A stretch of DNA of 64,000 bases. Source: Magnetospirillum sp. UT-4 (lineage in GTDB: Bacteria > Pseudomonadota > Alphaproteobacteria > Rhodospirillales > Magnetospirillaceae). Below, one piece after another: positions 45,413 to 54,973 of this stretch; position 1 is the first letter of the stretch; each line of letters starts with the position of its first letter. A program made the translations under genes and the position numbers. Below the pieces are notes generated by a model, which worked only from the letters and a program-made list of their open reading frames with translations, was not told the DNA's origin and made no database searches. Location of the stretch: the NCBI RefSeq assembly GCF_902729435.1, contig NZ_CACVCG010000101.1, positions 22,250 to 86,249 on the forward strand, in the 5' to 3' direction.

Positions 45413-45937
45413 TCAACCGGCCAGCACCGCCAGCGCCGCCGCCAGCAGCACGGCGGCGGCCAGCCAGCGGACCGGGTGGCGGCTCGGCTCGGGCAAGGGG
45501 GGCGCGGGCACCTCCGGAGTCGCGGGCGGCGGCCCGGGCAGGGAGATGGCGGCGGCCTCGTCCGGTGGCGGCCCCAGCCGGATCGGCCGCCCCGAGGCGG
45601 CGGGCGGCGCCAGCAGGCTGGGCGCCGTGGGCCCGGGCAGCGACGGCGTTGGCCGGGGGGTGGGCGCCTGGGCCGGGGCTGGTTCGTGGGTCGCGGCGGG
45701 GCGCCGGCGCGGCGCGCGCTTGCGCTTGGGGCGGGCGGGCCGGGCCGGGCGGGCGCGCTGCTCCAGGATGGCGGCGATCATCGCCAGCGCCTCGGCGTGG
45801 GAGACCCCCACGGGGCGGAGACGGCGCAACGCGGACCGATCGGCGGCGAGCCCGTGCAGGGTGGCATCGTCGAGGGCGGCCAGGGCGTAGCGGAACTCGT
45901 CGTCCATGGCGCCGACGATTTCCTCGATGCGAAGCAT
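45413..45937 (-). CDS. Tail-anchored protein with Pro-rich linker
   Basis: 174 aa. An N-terminal helical domain (1-60, with the motif VSHAEALAMIAAILEQR) is followed by a basic stretch (RPKRKRAPRRRP), a linker of about 65 residues rich in Pro and Ala, and a single C-terminal hydrophobic helix ([15 protein letters not shown]). So it would sit in the membrane with its bulk in the cytoplasm. Function unknown. It ends 12 nt upstream of the bioA stop region on the same strand, so it follows the biotin operon. Confidence 0.7.
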   Translation of the reverse strand: MLRIEEIVGAMDDEFRYALAALDDATLHGLAADRSALRRLRPVGVSHAEALAMIAAILEQRARPARPARPKRKRAPRRRPAATHEPAPAQAPTPRPTPSLPGPTAPSLLAPPAASGRPIRLGPPPDEAAAISLPGPPPATPEVPAPPLPEPSRHPVRWLAAAVLLAAALAVLAG

Positions 45938-45949
45938 GGGACGCCTTGC

Positions 45950-47245
45950 CTAAAGCCGGGACAGTTCGCCGTCGATGATATCCCAGGCGCGGTGCAGCGC
46001 CATATGGTCAATGCAATAGGGCGGCATCAGGTAGACCACGTTGCCGAGCGGGCGGATCAGCAGGCCGCGTTCGAGGAAGCGTTTCTTCAGGGTCGGGCCG
46101 ATGGCCGAGGCATAGCCGTCGCCGGGCAGGTCGAAGGCGGCGATGGTGCCGGTGACGCGCGGTCGCGACAGCTGGGCGTGGCGGGCCGCCAGCCCGGCCA
46201 GGCGCTGGCGGTGGATGGCCTCGATGTCCCCGATGCGGGCGCCGCATTCGGGCGCCTCCAGCAGGTCCAGCGAGGCCAGGCCGGCGGCGCAGCCCAGCGG
46301 GTTGGCGGTGTAGGAATGGCCGTGCAGGAAGGCCCGCGCGATGTCGGTGCCCAGGAAGGCCTGGTGGATGAATTCGCGCGCCACCGTCATGGACAGCGGC
46401 AGGAAGCCGCCGGTCAGCCCCTTGGACAGGCACACCAGGTCGGGCACGATGCCGGCCTTGACGCAGGCGAAGATGGCGCCGGTGCGGCCGAAGCCGGTCA
46501 TCACCTCGTCCAGGATCAAGAGCGAGCCCGCTTCGGCGATGCGGGCGGCGAGGGCGCGCAGGAACTCGGGACGGCACATGCGCATGCCGGCGGCCCCCTG
46601 CACCAGCGGCTCGACGATCACCGCCGCGACCTTGCCGGGATGGCGGGCGAAGACGTCTTCGAGGGCCAGCAGGGCCTGGCGCTCGCGGTCCGCGACTCCG
46701 TCGTCGCCGTCCCAGGTGGCGGGGAAGGGCACCACCTCGACCGGGAACAGCATGGATTCCCAGGCGCCGAAGAAGCCCGACGAGTGCCCGGCCGACATGG
46801 CGCCCACGGTGTCGCCGTGATAGCCGCCGTCGAAGGCGACGAAGACGCTGCGGTCCTCGCCGCAATTGCTCCAGTACTGGCGGGCCATCTTCAGCGCCAC
46901 CTCGACGGCGGTGGAGCCGTCGTCGGAATAGAACACCCGGTCGAGGTCGCCGGGCAGGTGGCCGCACACCCGGGCGGCCAGCCGGGCGGCCGGCGCGTGG
47001 GTGAAATCGGCGAAGATCACCTGCTCCAGGGTGCGCGCCTGCTCGGCGATGGCGGCGGCGATCACCGGGTTGGCGTGGCCGTGCAGGTTGACCCACCACG
47101 ACGACACCAGGTCCAGGTATTCGCGGCCGTCGGCGCCGAAGATGGTGGCGCCTTCGGCCCGCGCCGCCACCATGGGCGGCGGCGCCGTGGCGGCCTGGGT
47201 GAAGGGGTGCCAGACATGGGCGGCATCCAGTTCCGAATCGGTCAT
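45950..47245 (-). CDS. bioA: Adenosylmethionine-8-amino-7-oxononanoate aminotransferase
   Basis: 431 aa. Makes 7,8-diaminopelargonate from KAPA with SAM as amino donor, using PLP. HVWHPFTQ at the start, GGYHGDTVGAMS, ILDEVMTGFGRTG with the PLP Asp, and CLSKGLTGGFLPLS with the PLP Lys are all there. The ATG at 47245 overlaps the bioD stop as ATGA. It is the last gene of the operon. Confidence 0.97.
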   Translation of the reverse strand: MTDSELDAAHVWHPFTQAATAPPPMVAARAEGATIFGADGREYLDLVSSWWVNLHGHANPVIAAAIAEQARTLEQVIFADFTHAPAARLAARVCGHLPGDLDRVFYSDDGSTAVEVALKMARQYWSNCGEDRSVFVAFDGGYHGDTVGAMSAGHSSGFFGAWESMLFPVEVVPFPATWDGDDGVADRERQALLALEDVFARHPGKVAAVIVEPLVQGAAGMRMCRPEFLRALAARIAEAGSLLILDEVMTGFGRTGAIFACVKAGIVPDLVCLSKGLTGGFLPLSMTVAREFIHQAFLGTDIARAFLHGHSYTANPLGCAAGLASLDLLEAPECGARIGDIEAIHRQRLAGLAARHAQLSRPRVTGTIAAFDLPGDGYASAIGPTLKKRFLERGLLIRPLGNVVYLMPPYCIDHMALHRAWDIIDGELSRL

Positions 47246-47859
47246 CCTACCTCGGGCGGGTCGAAGGCGGGCGGTGGCAGGCCGGCCACCACACTGGCGG
47301 TGACCGCCGGCAGCGGCTGCAGCTCGGCCAGCACCGGCACCGCGCCGTAATGCTCGATGGCCCGGCGGTTGGCCGGGTTGCGCTGGCCGTTCATCACCAC
47401 ACCGAGGATGGGAATGCGCCGCCGGCGCAGCACCTCCAGCGTCATCAGGGTGTGGTTGATGGTGCCCAGCCCCGAGCGCGCCACCACCAGAGCCGGCAGC
47501 CGCAATCGCTCCATCAGGTCGACGGTCAGGGCCAGCTCGTTCAGCGGCACCATGGCGCCGCCGGCCCCCTCCACCACCAGCGGGCGGGCGGCGGCGGGCA
47601 GGGTGAAGGCCGACAGGTCGATGCGCACCCGCTCGCGCCGCGCCGCCTCGTGCGGGCTCAGGGGAGCCTGCAGCACATAGGCCGAGGGATGGATGGTGGC
47701 GTCGGGGACCAGCTGGGCGACGGTGTCGAAATCGGCGGTGTCCGCGGCGCCGGTCTGCACCGGCTTCCAGTACTCGGCCGCCCAGGCCTTGACGAGCCAG
47801 GCGCTGACCAGGGTCTTGCCGATTTCGGTATCGGTGCCGGTGACAAATACTCCCCGCAT
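47242..47859 (-). CDS. bioD: Dethiobiotin synthetase
   Basis: 205 aa. Closes the ureido ring of dethiobiotin with CO2 and ATP. The P-loop GTDTEIGKT is at residues 8-16, KPVQTG follows, and VEGAGGAMVPL is the metal-binding segment. The start follows the bioC stop directly (TAG then ATG), and its stop overlaps the bioA start. Confidence 0.96.
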   Translation of the reverse strand: MRGVFVTGTDTEIGKTLVSAWLVKAWAAEYWKPVQTGAADTADFDTVAQLVPDATIHPSAYVLQAPLSPHEAARRERVRIDLSAFTLPAAARPLVVEGAGGAMVPLNELALTVDLMERLRLPALVVARSGLGTINHTLMTLEVLRRRRIPILGVVMNGQRNPANRRAIEHYGAVPVLAELQPLPAVTASVVAGLPPPAFDPPEVG

Positions 47860-48600
47860 CTACGCCCCCGCAACCAGATGGACCACATCGTAGGTCACCC
47901 GGGCCGGACTGCCCAGAGCCTTCATGGCCTTGCGCAGTCCGCCCGGACTGAGCGGCCGGTGGCCGGGCGCCGGCACCGAGGCGCCGACCCGGCGCAGCGC
48001 GTCCAGAAAGTCCTTGCCGTCCGCATACTCGACGGCGATGGGCTGGCGGACCACGCGCGCCCCGGGCAGCAGGGCGGCGATGGCGTCGGGGGTGGGGTAG
48101 GCGGGGGTGCCGCAGGGCAGGCCGAGGGCCGCATGGGCCGCCCGCCATTCGGCGAAGCTGCCGGCCCCCAGGGTGGAGACGGCGAGGGCTCCGCCCGGCC
48201 GCAGGCAGGCCCGCAGCCGCGCCAACCCGGCTCCCAGGTCCTCGAACCACTGGACCGCCAGGTTGGACACCACCAGATCGAAGCCGCCGGGCTCGAGGTC
48301 GGGATGCTCGCCGTCCATCACCCGGTACTCGGCCCGGGCGCCGAAACTGCGCCGTGCCGCCTCGACCATGGCCGCCGACAGGTCGGTGACCAGCCAATGG
48401 CCGCCCAGCTTCGGCAGCAGGGCGGCGGTCAGCAGCCCGGTGCCGCAGCCGATCTCCAGCACGCGCGGCGCCGCCGGCCGGGGCAGCGCGGCCACCAAGG
48501 CGGCCAGCCGCATCGCGGCCTGGGCCTGGGCGCCCGCCGCCTGGTCGTAGGTGGCGGCGGCGGCGGAAAAGGCGGCGGCGACCGAGTGCGAGCGGGTCAT
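47860..48600 (-). CDS. bioC: Malonyl-ACP O-methyltransferase
   Basis: 246 aa. A class I SAM methyltransferase (motif I VLEIGCGTGLLT, post-I LVTDLS, then FDLVVSNLAVQWFEDL, the BioC-typical segment). It masks the malonyl carboxyl so that fatty acid synthase can make the pimeloyl chain. The stop touches the bioD start, and its start overlaps the stop of the upstream hydrolase gene as ATGA. Confidence 0.93.
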   Translation of the reverse strand: MTRSHSVAAAFSAAAATYDQAAGAQAQAAMRLAALVAALPRPAAPRVLEIGCGTGLLTAALLPKLGGHWLVTDLSAAMVEAARRSFGARAEYRVMDGEHPDLEPGGFDLVVSNLAVQWFEDLGAGLARLRACLRPGGALAVSTLGAGSFAEWRAAHAALGLPCGTPAYPTPDAIAALLPGARVVRQPIAVEYADGKDFLDALRRVGASVPAPGHRPLSPGGLRKAMKALGSPARVTYDVVHLVAGA

Positions 48601-49232
48601 CTCAGCGAGGCGGCGAACAGGCGGATGCGGCTGGCCACCCATTCCGGGTGGGTCTGGGGCAGCAGATGGCCGCCGCCCTCGGCCAGCACAAGGGCCTGGG
48701 GCGGGAAGGAAACCCGGCTCATGGCCTCGGGCACCAGCTGGTCGTGGGTGCCCGCCACCGCCTGCAGCGGGCAGTCCAGCCCGGCCAGGGCGGCGCGCTG
48801 GTCGCAGGCGGCCAGCCAGTCCAGCGCCCTGGCCAGCGGCTCGGGGCGGATGTCCTCGACCTCGGGGGCTTCGACGCCGATACGCGACAGGAAGTCGGCG
48901 GTGACCGCGTGCGGCTCGGTCCCGAACTTGTCGATCATGCGCTGCAGCTTGACCGGCGGCACCCCGGCGACGAAATCCGGGGCGCGCAGGAAGCGGGCGA
49001 AGGAGTTGATGGCCATGGCGCCGGCCCAAGGGCGCGGCAGGTGGGCCAGGGCCCAGGGAAAGCCCATGGAATGGCCGACCACCAGGGGCTGGTCGAGGCT
49101 GTCCGGAATCCTCGCCTCGCCGCGGAAGCCCAGGTCCACGAACACCCGCTCGAAATCGGGCAGCCGCTGGGCCACCGGCTGCCAGAAACCGGCATCGAAG
49201 CCCCAGCCGTGGACGAGCACCAGGGTTCTCAC
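48597..49232 (-). CDS. BioH-like carboxylesterase (pimeloyl-ACP methyl ester esterase)
   Basis: 211 aa from GTG 49232, which overlaps the bioF stop as GTGA. An alpha/beta hydrolase with VLVHGWGFDAGFW at the start, GHSMG with the nucleophile Ser, and a late GGGHLLPQTHP with the catalytic His. BioH removes the methyl ester from pimeloyl-ACP. The position between bioF and bioC makes this role near certain, although GHSMG differs from the BioH GWSLGG and places it in a separate clade, somewhat shorter than BioH (about 256 aa). Confidence 0.85.
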   Translation of the reverse strand: MRTLVLVHGWGFDAGFWQPVAQRLPDFERVFVDLGFRGEARIPDSLDQPLVVGHSMGFPWALAHLPRPWAGAMAINSFARFLRAPDFVAGVPPVKLQRMIDKFGTEPHAVTADFLSRIGVEAPEVEDIRPEPLARALDWLAACDQRAALAGLDCPLQAVAGTHDQLVPEAMSRVSFPPQALVLAEGGGHLLPQTHPEWVASRIRLFAASLR

Positions 49233-50407
49233 CTGTCGCCTCCCGCCGCTGCGATGGTGGCGGCGATCAGCCGCTCGACGTCCTCGTCGGAATGGGCCGC
49301 CGACAGGGCGAAGCGGATGCGGCTGGTGCCGCCCGGCACCGTCGGCGGGCGGATGGCGATGCCCAGCAGGCCCTGCTGCTCGAGGGCGTGGGCGACCTGC
49401 AGCGTGCGCTCCTCGTCGCCCAGGATCACCGGCACGATCTGGGTGCTGGAGGCGCCGGTATCCAGGCCGGCGGAGATGAAGGCCCCGCGCACCCGCGCCG
49501 AGACGGCCTGCAGGCGGGCGCGCTCGGCGGCCATCTGGGGCACCAGGTCGATGGCGGCGTCGATGGCCCCCAGCACCGCCGGCGGCAGGGCGGTGGCGTA
49601 GATCAGCCCGGACGCCCGGTTGGCGAGGAAGTCCTTGCAGGACTGCGAACAGGCGACATAGGCGCCGAAGCTGCCCATGGCCTTCGAGAAGGTGCCCATG
49701 GCGATGTCCACATGGGTGCCCACCGACAGCCCGAAGCCGTTGGCCCCCAGCACCCCGGTGGCGTGCGCCTCGTCCAGGTAGAGGAAGGCGTTCCATTCCT
49801 CGGCCAGGGCGACGATGCGGTCGACGTCGGGGGTGTCGCCGTCCATGCTGAACACCGATTCGGTGACGATGAAGCGCGGTCCCGGGTCGCGCGCGTGGCG
49901 GGCCAGCAATTCGTCGAGATGGGTGAGGTCGTTGTGGCGGAAGCGGATCTGGCGCGCCCCGGCGGCCTGGCAGCCCATGTGCAGGCTGGCATGGTTGAGG
50001 CGGTCGCAGAACACCAGCGGCTCGGCGCTCCACAGCGAGCGGTCGAGCAGGGCCGGCAGCACCGAGGCATTGCATTGCCAGCCGCTGGCGAAGACCAGCG
50101 CCGCCGCCACGCCCTTGGCGGCGGCGATCTTGGCCTCGACCGCCTCGAGGGCGGTGGAGTGGCCGGTGACCAGCCGCGACGCCCCCGATCCGGCGCCGTA
50201 GCGCTCGGCCCATTGGCAGGCCCGTTCGATCAGCAGCGGGTGGCGGGCCAGGCCGAGATAGTCGTTGGCGGAGAAATTGACCAGCTCGCGCCCGTCCATG
50301 CGCACCCGCCCGCCCGGCAGGTGCTCGACCGCGCGCAAGCGTCGCCGCCGGCCCGAGGCGGCAAGCTCGTCGAGAACGGCGGACAGGCGGGAGTCGAGGT
50401 CGTGCAT
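49229..50407 (-). CDS. bioF: 8-amino-7-oxononanoate synthase
   Basis: 392 aa. Joins pimeloyl-ACP and alanine to give KAPA. The PLP Lys lies in MGTFSKAMGSFG, DEAHATGVLG is the cofactor-binding Asp segment, and SANDYLGLARHP is the N-terminal signature. It is the first gene of the operon and diverges from bioB across 122 bp. Confidence 0.97.
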   Translation of the reverse strand: MHDLDSRLSAVLDELAASGRRRRLRAVEHLPGGRVRMDGRELVNFSANDYLGLARHPLLIERACQWAERYGAGSGASRLVTGHSTALEAVEAKIAAAKGVAAALVFASGWQCNASVLPALLDRSLWSAEPLVFCDRLNHASLHMGCQAAGARQIRFRHNDLTHLDELLARHARDPGPRFIVTESVFSMDGDTPDVDRIVALAEEWNAFLYLDEAHATGVLGANGFGLSVGTHVDIAMGTFSKAMGSFGAYVACSQSCKDFLANRASGLIYATALPPAVLGAIDAAIDLVPQMAAERARLQAVSARVRGAFISAGLDTGASSTQIVPVILGDEERTLQVAHALEQQGLLGIAIRPPTVPGGTSRIRFALSAAHSDEDVERLIAATIAAAGGDR

Positions 50408-50478
50408 GGCCCCCGCGTTCTAGTGGGTTTTCGCGGCTGTTGCAAAGGCGGCGTGCGGGGCACTAATCTCTGCCACCC

Positions 50479-50500
50479 GCAAGGGCGGGAAAGCCCTTGC
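50479..50500. promoter_or_regulatory. Hairpin in the bioF/bioB intergenic region
   Basis: gcaagggc (50479-50486) and gcccttgc (50493-50500) form a perfect 8-bp stem with a 6-base loop, in the leader of bioB about 30 nt before its start codon. It could affect translation or bind a regulator. No TTATCTATAA-type BioR box was seen between bioF and bioB. Confidence 0.5.
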
Positions 50501-50529
50501 ATCCGTATGGTTTTTCAGGAGATTGCGCG

Positions 50530-51492
50530 GTGACGGTGGCGGCGATGACGGATGGGGTGCGGCACGACTGGACATTGGACGAGGTCGAGGCGCTGTTCGC
50601 CATGCCCTTCATGGACCTGGTATTCAAGGCCCAGACCGTCCACCGCGCCCATTTCGACCCCAACCGCATCCAGATCAGCCGGCTGCTCTCCATCAAGACC
50701 GGCGGCTGCCCCGAGGATTGCTCGTACTGCCCGCAATCGGCCCATTACGCCACCGGCCTGGACAAGGAACGCCTGCTGGCGGTGGAAGAGGTCATCGAGG
50801 CGGCGCGCAAGGCCAAGGACGAGGGCGCCTCGCGCTTCTGCATGGGCGCCGCCTGGCGCGGCCCCAAGGGCGACGACTTCCAGGTGGCGCTGGCCATGAT
50901 CGAGGGGGTCAAGGGCCTGGGCCTGGAAACCTGCGCCAGCTTCGGCCTGCTGTCGCGCGAACAGGCCCGCCAGTTGAAGGCGGCCGGGCTCGACTACTAC
51001 AACCACAACCTGGACACCAGCCCGGGCCATTACGGCGAGATCATCTCGACCCGCTCGTTCGAGGACCGCCTCGAGACCATCGGCCACGTCCAGGAGGCCG
51101 GGCTGCACGTCTGCTCGGGCGGCATCGTCGGCATGGGCGAGAAGGGCAGCGACCGCGCCGAGATGCTGATCGCCCTGGCCAACCTGCCGCAGCAGCCCGA
51201 TTCGGTGCCCATCAACCTGTTGATCCCCATCCCCGGCACGCCGCTGGCCGAGGTCGAACGCCCCGATCCCTTCGACTTCGTGCGCACCATCGCGGTGGCC
51301 CGCATCATGATGCCGAAAAGCTTCGTGCGGCTGTCGGCCGGGCGCGAGGGCATGACCGAGGAGATGCAGGCGCTGTGCTTCCTGGCCGGCGCCAATTCGG
51401 TGTTCTGCGGCGAGAAGCTGCTGACCGCCCGCAACGCCTCGCCGGCCAACGACAAGAGCCTGTTCGGCCGGCTGGGGCTGGCACCGCTGTGA
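50530..51492 (+). CDS. bioB: Biotin synthase
   Basis: 320 aa from GTG 50530, chosen because AGGAG lies 8 nt upstream; ATG 50545 is possible. A radical-SAM enzyme that inserts sulfur into dethiobiotin. The [4Fe-4S] cysteines are Cys60, Cys64 and Cys67 in [37 protein letters not shown] and RLSAGRE are conserved and include the [2Fe-2S] ligands. It diverges from the rest of the pathway genes. Confidence 0.97.
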   Translation: MTVAAMTDGVRHDWTLDEVEALFAMPFMDLVFKAQTVHRAHFDPNRIQISRLLSIKTGGCPEDCSYCPQSAHYATGLDKERLLAVEEVIEAARKAKDEGASRFCMGAAWRGPKGDDFQVALAMIEGVKGLGLETCASFGLLSREQARQLKAAGLDYYNHNLDTSPGHYGEIISTRSFEDRLETIGHVQEAGLHVCSGGIVGMGEKGSDRAEMLIALANLPQQPDSVPINLLIPIPGTPLAEVERPDPFDFVRTIAVARIMMPKSFVRLSAGREGMTEEMQALCFLAGANSVFCGEKLLTARNASPANDKSLFGRLGLAPL

Positions 51493-51536
51493 CTGCGCTC
51501 CTTTGTCCGTAGCCTCACCCTGAGGCCCGAATGGGA

Positions 51537-51621
51537 CGTCGTTCCCGCGTAGGCGGGAACCCAGAAGTCGCGGACGAGCTGGCGGTGCACCCCCTGGGTC
51601 CCCGCCTACGCGGGGACGACG
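51537..51621. repeat. Inverted repeat of the GTCGTTCCCGCG family
   Basis: Two 27-bp arms (51537-51563 and 51595-51621) match at 25 positions around a 31-bp centre. A fragment of the CCTCA-CCTGAGG family precedes it at about 51511. It lies between the bioB stop and a convergent zinc-ribbon gene and may end both transcripts. Confidence 0.85.
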
Positions 51622-51628
51622 GCAGGTC

Positions 51629-51799
51629 TCAGGCGGCCCGGTCGGCCGTCACCGGGGATAGGGCATCATCCTCCACATGGACGTGGAAGCAGCGCTGGCA
51701 CCACAGCACCGGGGCCAGCTTGCGGTCGCGGCTGACCCGGTGGCGGGTGCGCCGGGCACAGGCGGGGCAATGGTGGAATTCGTCTTTTTCGTCGGTCAT
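51629..51799 (-). CDS. 56-aa zinc-ribbon protein
   Basis: Two CxxC pairs (CPAC and CQRC) about 21 residues apart form a zinc-ribbon. The space between is basic (RRTRHRVSRDRK). The start at 51799 has a GGAG 10 nt upstream; an ATG at 51850 would add 17 residues. Such proteins often bind nucleic acid or serve as small subunits, but no partner is indicated here. It lies 72 nt downstream of the RND pump gene on the same strand. Confidence 0.65.
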   Translation of the reverse strand: MTDEKDEFHHCPACARRTRHRVSRDRKLAPVLWCQRCFHVHVEDDALSPVTADRAA

Positions 51800-51871
51800 C
51801 GCGTCTATACTCCAGGCCGAGGAGATAGGGCGCAACATGCCGGGCCTCAAGCGAAGGAATGATGAATTCGT

Positions 51872-54800
51872 CTATTCCGCCACCGCCGCATGGGATGGCG
51901 GTGCCTTCTTGCGGGTGGCGGACAGCCGCAGGCGCTCGAACCACAGGTACAGCACCGGGGTGATGTAGAGGGTCAGCGCCTGGCTGACGATCAGCCCGCC
52001 CACCACCGACAGGCCCAGGGGCTGGCGCAGCTCGGCGGCGGCGCCGTGGCCGACGGCGATGGGCAGGGTGCCCATGATGGCGGCCATGGTGGTCATCATG
52101 ATCGGGCGGAACCGCAGCAGGCAGGCCTGGCGGATGGCGTCGTAGGGCGACAGCCCGCCCCGGCGCTGCGCATCGAGGGCGAAGTCGATCATCATGATGG
52201 CGTTCTTCTTGACGATGCCGATCAACATCAGGATGCCGATCAGAGCGATCACCGACAGTTCCTGGTTGAACACCATCAGCGTCGCCAGCGCCCCCACCGC
52301 CGCCGAGGGCAGGCCGGACAGGATGGTGACCGGGTGGATCAGGCTTTCGTACAGCACCCCCAGCACCACGTAGATCACCACCACCGCCGCCAGCAGCAGG
52401 ATGCCCTGGTTGTTCATGGATTGCTGGAACACCTTGGCGGTGCCGGCGAACGAGGCGGAAATGCCGGCCGGCCGGTCCAGCTCGGCCTCGACCGCCTTCA
52501 GGCGCTCGGTGGCCTGGCCCAGCGAGATTTCGGGGGCGAGGTTGAAGGTGATGGTCACCGCCGGCAGCTGCGACTGGTGATTGACCACCAGCGGACCGAC
52601 GGTGCGGCTGATGGTCGCCACCGCGTCCAGCGGCACCAGCGGCCCGGCCTTGGAGCGCACCTTGAGCCGCGACAGCGCCTCGGTATCGACCTGGAAGCGG
52701 GGGTCCATCTCGAGGATCACAGCATAATCGTTGGCGGCGGTGTAGATGGTCGAGATCTCGCGGTTGCCGTAGGCGGAATAGAGGGTGGAGCGCACGTCTT
52801 CCAGCCGCACCCCCAGCGCGGCCGCCTTGTCGCGATCGACCTCGACCAGCGCCTGCGGGCTCTTGATCTGCAGGTCGGTGGTGACGTCCTGGATCAGCGG
52901 CTCCACCTGCAGCCGGTTCAGCAGCTTTTCGGACCAGGCGTAAAGCTCGGGCTGGTCGATGCCTTCGATGGTGTACTGATACTGGCTCTTGGACGAGCGG
53001 CCGCCCAGGTTGAGGGTCTGGATGGGGTTGACGTAGACGGTGATGCCCGCCCGACCGCCCAGTTTCTTGCGCAGATCCCGCACCACCGCCTCGATGCCGG
53101 GGCGCTGGTCGCGGGGCACCAGGTTGACGAACATGCGTCCGGCATTGACCGCGTTGGACATGCCGGACACGCCCATGGCCGAGGTCACGGTGGCGACGTA
53201 GGGCGAGGCCTTGACCAGTGCCGCCACCTGCTGCTGCTGCTCCTTCATGGCCTCGAACGAGATGTCCTGGGCGGCCTCGGTGTTGATGAAGACCTGGCCG
53301 GTGTCCTCGGTGGGGAAGAAGCCCTTGGGGATGGCCATGAACAGCCACACCGTGGCGGCGATGGTGGCGGCCAGCAGCGCCAGCATGGCCGGGCCGTGCG
53401 CCAGCACCCAGTCCAGGCTTCGCCGGTACCAGCCCAGCAGGGCGTCGAAGCCCTTTTCCAGGACCCGCTCGACCCGGCCGGCGTCGGCGCTGTGCTCGGG
53501 GCGCAGCCAGCGCGCGCACATGGCCGGCGTCAGGGTCAGCGATACCAGGGCCGAGATGCCGATGGCCAGGGTCACCACCACCGCGAATTCGTGGAACATC
53601 CGCCCGATCACCCCGCCCATCAGCAGGATGGGGATGAACACCGCCACCAGCGACACGGTGATGGAAACGATGGTGAAGCCGATCTCGCGGGAGCCCTTCA
53701 GCGCCGCCTCGAACGGTCCCATGCCCTCGTCCACGTGGCGCTGGATGTTCTCCAGCATGACGATGGCGTCGTCCACCACCAGCCCCACCGACAGGGTCAG
53801 CCCCAGCAGCGAGATGTTGTCCAGGCTGAAGCCCAGGACCGCCATGGCGCCCAGGGTGGCGATCAGCGACACCGGCATGGCGATGGCCGGGATCAGGGTG
53901 GCCGATAGCCGGCGCAGGAACAGGAAGATCACCAGCACCACCAGCGCCACGGTGATGGCGAAGGTGAACTGGACGTCGGCGATGGCGTCGCGGATGGAGC
54001 GCGAGCGGTCGTTCATGACATCGACCTTGACCGCGGCGGGCAGGGCGGCGCGCACCGTGGGCAGCAGGGCGCGCACCGCGTCCACCACCTCGACGGTGTT
54101 GGCGTCGGGCTGGCGCTGCACCGCCACCACGATGGCGCGGGTGCCGTTGAACCAGCTGGCGGTGCGGTTGTTCTCGACGCTGTCCTCGACCCGGGCGACG
54201 TCCCTGAGGCGCACCGGGGCGCCCTCGCGCCACGCCACCACCATGTCGGCGAAGGCGGCCGCGTTGGGCAGCTGGGCGTTGGACTGGATGGTCAGCTGCT
54301 GCTTCGGCCCGCTCAGCACCCCCAGCGGCGCGTTGCTGTTGGCCGCCTGGATCGCCTGCTGCAGCTCATCGACGCCGATATTGCGCGAGGCCAGGGAATC
54401 GGGGTCGATGCGGATGCGCACGGCGTATTTCTGGCTGCCGTAGATCAGCACCTGCGCCACCCCGGTCAGGCGCGAGATGCGCGGCATCAGGATGGTCTGG
54501 GCATAGTCGTCGAGCACGTTGAGCGGCACCGTCGGCGAGGACAGCGCCAGCAGCACCACCGGGCTGTCGGACGGGTTCGACTTGCGGTAGCTGGGCGGGG
54601 TGGTCATCTCCTCGGGCAGCCGGCGCTGGGCGCGGGCGATGGCCGCCTGGACATCCTGGGCGGCGTCGTCGATGTCGCGCGACAGCACGAATTGCAGGGT
54701 GATCTGCGAGGTCCCCTGGCCCGAGGAAGAGGTGATGGTCTCGACCCCCGAAATGGTGGAGAACTCGCGCTCCAGCGGGGCCGCCACCGAGGCCGCCATG

Positions 54801-54973
54801 CTCTCCGGGCTGGCCCCGGGCAGGGTGGCCGAGATGCTGATGGTGGGGAAATCGACATTGGGCAGCGCCGCCACCGGCAGCTTGCGCCAGCCGGCCAGGC
54901 CGGCGAACACCAGCACGCAGGTCAGCAGCAGGGTGGCGACCGGCCGGCGGATGAAGGTCGCCGAGACGTTCAT
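51872..54973 (-). CDS. RND-family multidrug efflux transporter
   Basis: 1033 aa, a full-length RND pump of 12 transmembrane helices. FIRRPVATLL opens helix 1; GLVVDDAIVMLENI is the helix-4 motif with the two Asp of the proton relay; IGILMLIGIVKKNAIMMIDF is in the second half. It is closest in pattern to MdtB/MdtC-type pumps. The ATG at 54973 overlaps the adaptor stop as ATGA. No outer-membrane channel gene is adjacent. Confidence 0.95.
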   Translation of the reverse strand: MNVSATFIRRPVATLLLTCVLVFAGLAGWRKLPVAALPNVDFPTISISATLPGASPESMAASVAAPLEREFSTISGVETITSSSGQGTSQITLQFVLSRDIDDAAQDVQAAIARAQRRLPEEMTTPPSYRKSNPSDSPVVLLALSSPTVPLNVLDDYAQTILMPRISRLTGVAQVLIYGSQKYAVRIRIDPDSLASRNIGVDELQQAIQAANSNAPLGVLSGPKQQLTIQSNAQLPNAAAFADMVVAWREGAPVRLRDVARVEDSVENNRTASWFNGTRAIVVAVQRQPDANTVEVVDAVRALLPTVRAALPAAVKVDVMNDRSRSIRDAIADVQFTFAITVALVVLVIFLFLRRLSATLIPAIAMPVSLIATLGAMAVLGFSLDNISLLGLTLSVGLVVDDAIVMLENIQRHVDEGMGPFEAALKGSREIGFTIVSITVSLVAVFIPILLMGGVIGRMFHEFAVVVTLAIGISALVSLTLTPAMCARWLRPEHSADAGRVERVLEKGFDALLGWYRRSLDWVLAHGPAMLALLAATIAATVWLFMAIPKGFFPTEDTGQVFINTEAAQDISFEAMKEQQQQVAALVKASPYVATVTSAMGVSGMSNAVNAGRMFVNLVPRDQRPGIEAVVRDLRKKLGGRAGITVYVNPIQTLNLGGRSSKSQYQYTIEGIDQPELYAWSEKLLNRLQVEPLIQDVTTDLQIKSPQALVEVDRDKAAALGVRLEDVRSTLYSAYGNREISTIYTAANDYAVILEMDPRFQVDTEALSRLKVRSKAGPLVPLDAVATISRTVGPLVVNHQSQLPAVTITFNLAPEISLGQATERLKAVEAELDRPAGISASFAGTAKVFQQSMNNQGILLLAAVVVIYVVLGVLYESLIHPVTILSGLPSAAVGALATLMVFNQELSVIALIGILMLIGIVKKNAIMMIDFALDAQRRGGLSPYDAIRQACLLRFRPIMMTTMAAIMGTLPIAVGHGAAAELRQPLGLSVVGGLIVSQALTLYITPVLYLWFERLRLSATRKKAPPSHAAVAE

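Noticed and set aside
50408-50529. A BioR or BirA operator between bioF and bioB
   Set aside because: No TTATCTATAA-like or BirA-like palindrome; only a GC-rich hairpin is present.
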